DNA of 64,000 nucleotides, from contig NZ_JAHXYI010000004.1 of assembly GCF_019970045.1 (NCBI RefSeq), positions 372,001 through 436,000 on the forward strand, in the 5' to 3' direction. Origin of the DNA: Chryseobacterium sp. GVT01B. GTDB taxonomy: Bacteria; Bacteroidota; Bacteroidia; Flavobacteriales; Weeksellaceae. Position 1 is the first letter of the stretch; each line of letters begins with the position of its first letter. Made by a program: the position numbers and the translations under genes. Shown here one piece after another: positions 58,523 through 64,000 of the stretch. The notes under the pieces are model-generated. The model saw nothing but the letters and a program-made list of their open reading frames with translations. It was not told the origin of the DNA and ran no database searches.

Positions 58523-58552
58523 AAAGCCTTGTAAATTTTACAAGGCTTTTTT
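58523..58552 (+). terminator. Rho-independent terminator
   Basis: Stem AAAGCCTTGTAAA/TTTACAAGGCTTT with T tract. Confidence 0.85.
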
Positions 58553-58627
58553 ATTACAATTCTTTTTTCCTGATTTCGTTTATCAAGTTATTTTAGATTA
58601 GCAAAGAAATATTATTCAAAAATATTA

Positions 58628-58641
58628 TCTTTATATAAAGA
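58628..58641. promoter_or_regulatory. Palindrome TCTTTATATAAAGA at a -7-like box
   Basis: A 14-bp perfect palindrome overlaps TATCTTTA, about ten bases before the Gre-like start codon. It may be an operator. Confidence 0.4.
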
Positions 58642-58650
58642 ATCGATTGT

Positions 58651-59100
58651 ATGGAGAAGATTGTATTTGAAAAAAGTGATATCAGAGACTTTGTGAAAAC
58701 TACTATCGCAGAGAAAATTGAGAAGCTTAAAAACTTTATTGAATTTACCCTGGAGGCCAGCCGTGACATCAAAAAAACTCCGAAATATGACAGTATGAGA
58801 GAAGAAATGCAGGAGGAGATTTATCAGATGCAGAGACAGCTGGGGGCTTTGAATGATCTTAAAAGAAATATGGCAAAAGTCCTGAATACCGCTACAGAAA
58901 GAGTACAGCTTGGCTCACTGGTCATCACCAATAAGGCCCGGTTTTATATATCAGTGTCATTAGGGGAATTCTTTTTTGAAGGAGACCGGTTCTATGCAAT
59001 CTCTCCCGAAAGTCCCATGGCCAAAAAAATGATGGGTATGAAATCCGGCGATGAGTTTACTTTAAACAAAATCCATCAGAAGGTTATAGAGGTTTTGTAA
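58651..59100 (+). CDS. Gre-factor-like protein with altered tip
   Basis: A 149-aa protein with an N-terminal coiled coil (about 8-75) and a C-terminal FKBP-like domain ending YAISPESPMAKKMMGMKSGDEFTLNKIHQKVIEVL, which matches GreA/GreB (ISYESPLARALIGKEEGD in E. coli). The coil tip reads EASRD39-IKK42-TPKY46 where GreA has D41 and E44, so one catalytic acid is kept and the other is a lysine. It may bind the RNA polymerase secondary channel without cleavage. Similar proteins are sometimes mislabelled as 3-oxoacyl-ACP synthase. Confidence 0.8.
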   Translation: MEKIVFEKSDIRDFVKTTIAEKIEKLKNFIEFTLEASRDIKKTPKYDSMREEMQEEIYQMQRQLGALNDLKRNMAKVLNTATERVQLGSLVITNKARFYISVSLGEFFFEGDRFYAISPESPMAKKMMGMKSGDEFTLNKIHQKVIEVL

Positions 59101-59185
59101 AAGTAAAATTGATAAGTTTCCGGTACCTATCAGCCAATCAAACATTAAACTTCCTTCATCCGGCTTCCTGCTTCCATCTTTTTCG

Positions 59186-59193
59186 TAATTTTG
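59186..59193 (+). promoter_or_regulatory. -7 element TAATTTTG, four bases before ATG
   Basis: TAATTTTG is followed by TTAC and the ATG at 59198. The upstream spacer also holds a GGCTTCCTGCTTCC-type low-complexity word. Confidence 0.55.
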
Positions 59194-59197
59194 TTAC

Positions 59198-59710
59198 ATG
59201 AATAAAGCATCCATTTTAAAAGAAATCATAGAGCAAAGGAGAAGTATTTTCCCAAAAGATTATGCGGATACAGAAATATCTCAGGAAGTTTTGGAGGAAA
59301 TTTTAAATGCTGCTACACTTGCTCCCAATCATAAACGCACAAAACCCTGGCGTTTTAAAATATTCAAAGGTGAAGAGAAAGCACAGCTAGCCTCAGAAAT
59401 GCAGGCTATCTATAAAGCAATTACACCCGAACAGCTTTTCTTAGAAAAAAAATACAATGATATCGGTTTTAAAATCAATAAAGCCAATGTTGTAGTTTCT
59501 ATCGTAGTTAACTTCAGCGGAATGGTTCCTGAATGGGAAGAAATAGCTGCTGTTTCAATGGCGGTTCAGAACATGTATCTTACCTGTACAGCGAATAATA
59601 TCGGATGCTATTGGAGTTCTCCCAAAATTGTAGATGAGTTGAAAGATTCTCTGACTATTGAAGAAAACCAAAAATGTCTGGGATTGTTTTACATGGGTAA
59701 TTTGGAATAA
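59198..59710 (+). CDS. Nitroreductase family protein
   Basis: A 170-aa FMN oxidoreductase with EIIEQRRSIFPKDYAD and the phosphate-binding LAPNHKRTKPWRF (about 46-58), plus NMYLTCTANNIGCYWSS. It resembles YdjA-type nitroreductases, with a slightly shortened C-terminus (GLFYMGNLE). Substrate is unknown. It has a TAnnTTTG-N4-ATG start. Confidence 0.9.
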   Translation: MNKASILKEIIEQRRSIFPKDYADTEISQEVLEEILNAATLAPNHKRTKPWRFKIFKGEEKAQLASEMQAIYKAITPEQLFLEKKYNDIGFKINKANVVVSIVVNFSGMVPEWEEIAAVSMAVQNMYLTCTANNIGCYWSSPKIVDELKDSLTIEENQKCLGLFYMGNLE

Positions 59711-59717
59711 ATAGCCC

Positions 59718-59800
59718 TGATCGAGCGGTTTGTTTAAGCTCTTTATCTTTGTAAAAAGAAAAAAGCGAGTAGCGAGAGCAGGTTCCCGGCTTCTGGAAAA
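59718..59800 (+). repeat. Dispersed repeat-like spacer (GCGAGTAGCGAGAGCAGG)
   Basis: The words CCTGATCGAGCGGTTTG, a GCTCTTTATCTTT/AAAGA-rich hairpin region and GCGAGTAGCGAGAGCAGG match, from memory, a repeat common between Chryseobacterium genes. Only one copy is in this window. Confidence 0.4.
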
Positions 59801-59852
59801 ATGAATTTTATAAAACTTTTTATCTGAAGCTTTTTACTTTAAACTTTTTTAC

Positions 59853-59860
59853 TATCTTTG
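59853..59860 (+). promoter_or_regulatory. -7 promoter element TATCTTTG of rpsP
   Basis: TAnnTTTG box 49 bases before rpsP. The 5' UTR holds a short GGGA/TCCC hairpin. Confidence 0.6.
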
Positions 59861-59908
59861 CACTCTTAAATATTTAACTGGGACGAGTTCCCGTAAAATT
59901 CAAACATT

Positions 59909-60475
59909 ATGTCAGTAAAAATCAGATTACAAAGACACGGTAAAAAAGGAAAACCTTTTTTCCACATCGTGGTTGCAGATTCTAGAGCTAGAAGAGATGG
60001 TAGATTCATCGAAAAACTAGGAACTTACAACCCAATTACTAATCCAGCAACTATCGAATTGAACGTTGATTCCGCTGTACAGTGGTTAAACAACGGTGCT
60101 CAGCCTACTGATACTGCTAGAGCTATTTTATCTTACAAAGGTGCTCTTTACAAAAAACACTTACAAGGTGGTGTAGCTAAAGGTGCTTTTGACGAAGCTG
60201 AAGCTGAAAAAAGATTCAATGCTTGGGTAGAAGCTAAAGACTCTAAAGTACAAGGTAAAGTAGAAGGTTTAGCAACTGCTAAAGCTGATGCTAAGAAAGC
60301 TGCTTTAGAAGCTGAAGTAAAAGTAAACGAAGCTAGAGTTGCTGCTGCTGCACAAGCTGAGGCTGATGCTAAAGCTGCTGAAGAAGCTGCTAACGCACCT
60401 GCTGAAGAAGTTGTTGCTGAAGCTACAGAAGGAGAAGCTCCTGCTGCTGAAACTGAAGAAAACACTGAAGCTTAA
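59909..60475 (+). CDS. rpsP: 30S ribosomal protein S16 with Ala/Glu-rich C-terminal tail
   Basis: The first about 80 residues are S16 (MSVKIRLQRHGKKGKPFFHIVVADSRARRDGRFIEKLGTYNP). S16 assembles the 30S subunit near helix 17. The last about 100 residues are an Ala/Glu/Lys-rich coil (AEAEKRFNAWVEAKDS... ending AETEENTEA), long compared with the ordinary S16 of about 80. Codon use in the tail is dominated by GCT and GAA. rimM follows 15 bases later, a conserved pairing. Confidence 0.95.
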   Translation: MSVKIRLQRHGKKGKPFFHIVVADSRARRDGRFIEKLGTYNPITNPATIELNVDSAVQWLNNGAQPTDTARAILSYKGALYKKHLQGGVAKGAFDEAEAEKRFNAWVEAKDSKVQGKVEGLATAKADAKKAALEAEVKVNEARVAAAAQAEADAKAAEEAANAPAEEVVAEATEGEAPAAETEENTEA

Positions 60476-60489
60476 GAACAAACCCTGTT

Positions 60490-61032
60490 ATGCGTAAAGA
60501 AGATTGCTATTTTTTAGGAAAAATCACACGCAGACATGGACTTGCGGGTAACGTAATCCTTAAATTGGATACCGATCAACCCGAGCTTTACAATAAATTG
60601 GAATCAATATTCGTTGAAATCAACGGATTATTGGTTCCATTTTTTATTGAAAGATCATCATGGAGCAAACTTGATGCTCTGAATCTTGCATTCAAAAACT
60701 CTTCTGAGGCTATGGTAGACCAGGTGTTGGGTAAAAATGTTTACCTTCCGCTTGCTTCACTGCCTAAACTTTCGGGAAAACAATTCTACTATCACGAGAT
60801 CATCGGGTTTGAAATCTTTGATCAAAATGATAACAACTGTGGAGTGATCAGATCTGTAAACGATCAGACGGCACAGGTGTATTTCATTACCAATCTGGAT
60901 GGAAAAGAAGTGGTTATTCCTATGATCAAAGACTGGATTCTTGAAGTTGACCGAGAAGAAAGAATAATCAAAATGGAACTTCCTGAAGGGCTTATTGACG
61001 TATTTCTGGTTCCATCCAAGAAAGACGAATAG
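60490..61032 (+). CDS. rimM: Ribosome maturation factor RimM
   Basis: A 180-aa factor that binds S19 and helps mature the 30S head. The N-terminal barrel opens CYFLGKITRRHGLAGNVILK (about 6-25), and the PRC-barrel half has FYYHEIIGFEIFDQND. The ending ELPEGLIDVF is typical. It is coupled to rpsP by a 14-base gap. Confidence 0.93.
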   Translation: MRKEDCYFLGKITRRHGLAGNVILKLDTDQPELYNKLESIFVEINGLLVPFFIERSSWSKLDALNLAFKNSSEAMVDQVLGKNVYLPLASLPKLSGKQFYYHEIIGFEIFDQNDNNCGVIRSVNDQTAQVYFITNLDGKEVVIPMIKDWILEVDREERIIKMELPEGLIDVFLVPSKKDE

Positions 61033-61080
61033 TTTTGCAATAAGCTATTCTTCCTCACTTTTCTACTTACTATTACTTCA

Positions 61081-62733
61081 TTACTCATTACCCATTTTTA
61101 AGGCGGGTAAAAGATATTCCTGTACCATTTTTTCAACTTGTGAATGGGCATAAGGTTTATTGTAAGCTTGTGCGGTAATTACCATTACAACGGGTATTTT
61201 GGTGAAGATGATGATTTTGTTTCCACCATTTCCGCTGGATTGGTAAGCCTCATAACTGCTGTTTCCCACTGTATAAACTTTTCTCCAGAATAAATATCCA
61301 TACCCTTCAAAATCGTGACGATCCGGAAAATAATTGGTAAAAGATTTCTCAACCCATTCTTTGCTCAGAATAGTTTTTCCTTCCCAAATTCCATTATTGC
61401 TGTACAGCTGCCCGAATTTTGCAAAATCAAGAGCTTTCATACGAAGTCCTCCCGCCAGAGAAGGTTTTTGCTGCGGAGTAAACTGCCATTTATAATTTGT
61501 GATTCCAAGGGGTTGAAATAACTTTTTATCAGCATAGTTTTTTAAGCCTTGTGGAACCGATTTATCCAAAATATCTCCGGTTACCACAACTCCGGCAGTG
61601 AAATAATTCCAGTTTTTTCCTGGTGTATTCTCTGTCATTGGCAGATCTAATGTGAAATTTACCCAATTTTCGGTAGGATACATATTTTCTTCATTTCCGG
61701 CAGATTCCGGGTTTTCATCGTTTCCTTCAAATCCGGAACTCATTGTCAACAAACTTTTTATAGTAACATTTTCTTTTTGAGAAGAATAATTTTTAAATTG
61801 TTTCAGATCATAAAATTCTTTCAGGTATTGATTTTCACTTTTTAAATATCCTTCTTTGACAGCAATTCCCGTCAAGGCTGAAGAAAATGATTTCCCTACA
61901 GAACGGGTATCCTGCAAAGAATCTCTTCCGGATCCGTTGAAATATTCTTCCAGAAGCAATTTTCCGCTTTTTATGATTACAATTCCGGTTATATTTTTAA
62001 ACCTGTTTTCTGCAATTTTCTTATTCAGATTTCTGATAGCTTGTGTATTGATTTTTTTCTGAGAAACCTTCCATCCACTGTTGGATTGAATGGGTTGAAT
62101 GGCAATCTGCTGCTCTTGAATGTTTTGGGAAGGAACACTGAGATTGATCTGACCTTCTGCAATAACAGGCCCTGTTTTGAGTGTAGAAGCGTTGAGATAC
62201 GGACGTATTTCAATTTTTAAGGTATGATTTCCTTCCGCCAGAGCATCAATTCCGTTATGAGACATATAAAAGCGCATCCATAAATACCTTCCCCATGAAT
62301 CTTCGTTTTTACTGCTGAGAAGAGGAATTCGCAATGAGGTCTTGACTTTTTTATGATCTGCCGTACCTGCACCTGTATTGAGATTTTCTTTATAGATCAG
62401 TTTTCCATCTACATAAAATGAGAATTGATAATTTCCGTTTTTGAGCAGTTCATCAACCGTCCAATTGGGTTCAAGCTGATGCAGATAATTAACTAGAGAG
62501 TTATCAAAAAAAGCATGAATACCAAGATCTCCGTTTTCCTGGAATAAAGGAGAACTGAGAAAATCCGAATCTTTCAGGTTTTCAAGAGAAATAGTTTTAT
62601 TAACGAAAACAATTTTACCGAGATGATTTTTTTGAATCGGATTTTCAATTTTTTCAGGATTGACTATGTTTTTATTTTGTCCCTGATAAAGATAAAATGT
62701 GAAAATAAAGATCAATAATAGAACTGGTTTCAT
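61081..62733 (-). CDS. Secreted serine hydrolase (beta-lactamase fold) with N-terminal beta domain
   Basis: A signal peptide (about 1-17) precedes a beta-rich region (about 40-210). The serine hydrolase domain follows: S-V-G-K in RSVGKSFSSALTG (about 284-296), the second motif YFT in NYFTAGVVVTG and the third GNGGNKIIIF. This is the class C/PBP fold; D-Ala or ester hydrolysis is plausible. A gene for RimM precedes it convergently, and a separate AraC gene lies 90 bases upstream. Confidence 0.88.
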   Translation of the reverse strand: MKPVLLLIFIFTFYLYQGQNKNIVNPEKIENPIQKNHLGKIVFVNKTISLENLKDSDFLSSPLFQENGDLGIHAFFDNSLVNYLHQLEPNWTVDELLKNGNYQFSFYVDGKLIYKENLNTGAGTADHKKVKTSLRIPLLSSKNEDSWGRYLWMRFYMSHNGIDALAEGNHTLKIEIRPYLNASTLKTGPVIAEGQINLSVPSQNIQEQQIAIQPIQSNSGWKVSQKKINTQAIRNLNKKIAENRFKNITGIVIIKSGKLLLEEYFNGSGRDSLQDTRSVGKSFSSALTGIAVKEGYLKSENQYLKEFYDLKQFKNYSSQKENVTIKSLLTMSSGFEGNDENPESAGNEENMYPTENWVNFTLDLPMTENTPGKNWNYFTAGVVVTGDILDKSVPQGLKNYADKKLFQPLGITNYKWQFTPQQKPSLAGGLRMKALDFAKFGQLYSNNGIWEGKTILSKEWVEKSFTNYFPDRHDFEGYGYLFWRKVYTVGNSSYEAYQSSGNGGNKIIIFTKIPVVMVITAQAYNKPYAHSQVEKMVQEYLLPALKMGNE

Positions 62734-62822
62734 TGCTAGAAGTATTTAAGCAAAAGTAGCAAACTTCTTCATGGTAAAATAGAATGAAATTAACATTGCG
62801 ATTTTATTATTCACCATATATT

Positions 62823-63737
62823 CTAATTGAACAGCTTTCTGAATTCTCCGGGAGACTGATTCGTCTTTTGTTTAAAGAGTTTACTGAAAGACTGCGGGTG
62901 TTCAAATCCCAATTCATAAGCAATTTCACTTACAGATAAACTTGTGGTACTCAAACGTTCTTTAGCAGAATCAATCAATTTATTCTGGATATGCTGCTGC
63001 GTATTTTGTTGAGTGTGTAATCGGAGTAAGGTTCCGAGATAATTAGGTGAAATATTCATTTGCTCGGCTATCGTTTTTACCGAAGGAATTCCACTTTCAA
63101 GAAGATTTCCGCTTTCAAAATATTGGGATAGGAGATCTTCAAACTTGTATAATAATTCGTGGCTTGATTTTTTTCTGGTGAAAAACTGCCGTTCATAAAA
63201 GCGTTCAGAATAGATCAGTAACAATTCAATCTGTGAAATAATCAGCTCCTGTGTAAATTTATCGGTATTTGCCTGATATTCACGTTCAATATTTTTAAGG
63301 ATATCAACAATAATTATCTCTTCTTTATCGGAAAGGAAAAGAGCTTCTTTTACCTGATAACTGAAGAAATCATAAGACTTTATTTTCCTGGTTAATGAAG
63401 TATTCCACAGAAAATCGGGATGAATCAGCAATAAAAATCCGGTAGGCTCTACTTCAACATCCTGTCTTATTTCCAGACTTAAAAATTGTTGTGGAGAAAC
63501 AAAGCACAATACACCAGAATCAAAATCATATTGCTGCTGACCGTAATTGAATTTTGGAGTGACATTTTTTTTCAAACCAATAGAATAAAAATTCTGGATC
63601 CACTTCAGTTCTTCATTTTCTACAACATAACGAACCTTGCTGTAATCTATCAAACTGATCAGTGGATGCTCAGGATTCGGAAGACTACAGAAAGCATGAA
63701 AATCTGAAATCGAATTAAAACGAACAGGCTGTTTCAT
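62823..63737 (-). CDS. AraC family transcriptional regulator
   Basis: A 304-aa regulator with a cupin-like N-terminal part (KFNYGQQQYDFDSGVLCFVSPQQFLSL) and two C-terminal HTHs: SVKTIAEQMNISPNYLGTLLRLHT (about 223-247) and VSEIAYELGFEHPQSFSKLFKQKTNQSPGEFRKLF. I set the start at the ATG at 63737, since the longer frame adds a hydrophobic stretch that does not match. It may act on the serine hydrolase gene 90 bases downstream or the oxidoreductase-like gene on its other side. Confidence 0.9.
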   Translation of the reverse strand: MKQPVRFNSISDFHAFCSLPNPEHPLISLIDYSKVRYVVENEELKWIQNFYSIGLKKNVTPKFNYGQQQYDFDSGVLCFVSPQQFLSLEIRQDVEVEPTGFLLLIHPDFLWNTSLTRKIKSYDFFSYQVKEALFLSDKEEIIIVDILKNIEREYQANTDKFTQELIISQIELLLIYSERFYERQFFTRKKSSHELLYKFEDLLSQYFESGNLLESGIPSVKTIAEQMNISPNYLGTLLRLHTQQNTQQHIQNKLIDSAKERLSTTSLSVSEIAYELGFEHPQSFSKLFKQKTNQSPGEFRKLFN

Positions 63738-63870
63738 AATAGCGAAGTTAAGTGTTTTTGTAAAAATTATAATACATGATATCATAAAACCTTGGACTAC
63801 AGTCAGGCTGACTTCTAAAGTTTTATATTTAATTCATCCGATTAAATTAAAATATTAAGTATTAGGAATG

Positions 63871-63893
63871 TCATCCTAAGCGAAGTCGAAGGA
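63871..63893 (-). repeat. CCTTCGACTTCGCTTAGGATGA dispersed repeat
   Basis: TCATCCTAAGCGAAGTCGAA then GGA. Inverted, it matches the CCTTCGACCACGCTCAGGATGA word at 32406-32428, with a few differences. Confidence 0.6.
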
Positions 63894-63903
63894 TAGTATC
63901 AAA

Positions 63904-64000
63904 TTAAATCGCAGTAGAAACAGTAAGGCTTTCCCATTTCTCAGCATCTTTCTTTAAGATATCAATCTTATTATTCAGAAACTCCATCGTTCCTACTCCC
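63904..64000 (-). CDS. C-terminal end of an unidentified gene, runs off the window
   Basis: Read leftward, the last 31 codons before the TAA at 63906-63904 give GVGTMEFLNNKIDILKKDAE then KWESLTVSTAI. The frame is open to the right edge. No family was recognised from this tail. Confidence 0.6.
   Translation of the reverse strand, partial: GVGTMEFLNNKIDILKKDAEKWESLTVSTAI

Noticed and set aside
60148..60465. Minus-strand frame rich in Ser/Ala opposite rpsP
   Set aside because: It is the antisense of the GCT/GAA-rich S16 tail, with no start signal and no similarity to a known protein.

Overview
The window is AT-rich chromosomal DNA from a Bacteroidota bacterium, most likely Chryseobacterium or a close Weeksellaceae relative. 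Genes rarely have a Shine-Dalgarno sequence. Many are preceded by the Bacteroidota -7 promoter box TAnnTTTG, and the content is typically flavobacterial: DUF6341/DUF6427 pair, OstA-like protein, START-like protein, class IV aminotransferase homologue, M16 and M3 peptidases, and S16 with an Ala/Glu-rich tail. No IS element, prophage, CRISPR array, rRNA or tRNA was recognised.

Layout. 1-2.5 kb: 3' part of a DUF2235-type hydrolase whose nucleophile serine is glycine, then two unknown cytoplasmic proteins. 2.6-15.5 kb: ABC-F ATPase, a His-rich small protein/TonB receptor/lipoprotein set that looks like metal uptake, trigger factor, a LolA-like secreted protein with an M16 peptidase, DUF3109, and the divergent DUF6427/DUF6341 pair. 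15.6-34.8 kb: housekeeping genes for stress (UspA), phospholipid (pssA), LTA-synthase-like sulfatase, pyruvate dehydrogenase beta, potassium uptake (kup), fur-ostA, aminotransferases, amidase, yqgE/pdxH, HU, panD and a flippase-like protein. 34.9-40.8 kb: a Ter/TerY-P stress-signalling operon (two TerD, two VWA proteins, a PP2C phosphatase with an extra N-terminal domain, and a protein kinase). 41-47 kb: GNAT, exonuclease, tyrS with a probable tyrosine-codon attenuator, and several regulator/enzyme pairs. 47-58 kb: regulators, dehydrogenase, MFS exporter under a TetR regulator, serine hydrolase, methyltransferase, small conserved proteins, M3 peptidase. 58-64 kb: SRPBCC protein, Gre-like factor, nitroreductase, rpsP-rimM, serine hydrolase, AraC regulator, and the C-terminal end of one more gene.

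The most interesting signals are three. First, a 32-codon leader ORF with a Tyr-Tyr...Tyr cluster upstream of tyrS, whose RNA can fold into a complete 1:2 / 2:3 / 3:4 attenuator. Second, a Ter-operon kinase that lacks the usual beta-3 lysine but carries a lysine in the glycine-rich loop where WNK kinases place theirs. Third, a recurring promoter layout, TAnnTTTG followed 3 to 5 bases later by the start codon, which predicts leaderless mRNAs. Clear palindromic operators lie next to two tetR genes, and several families of dispersed palindromic repeats occupy the larger gaps. Everything here is read by eye; family names rest on recognised motifs, not on database searches.
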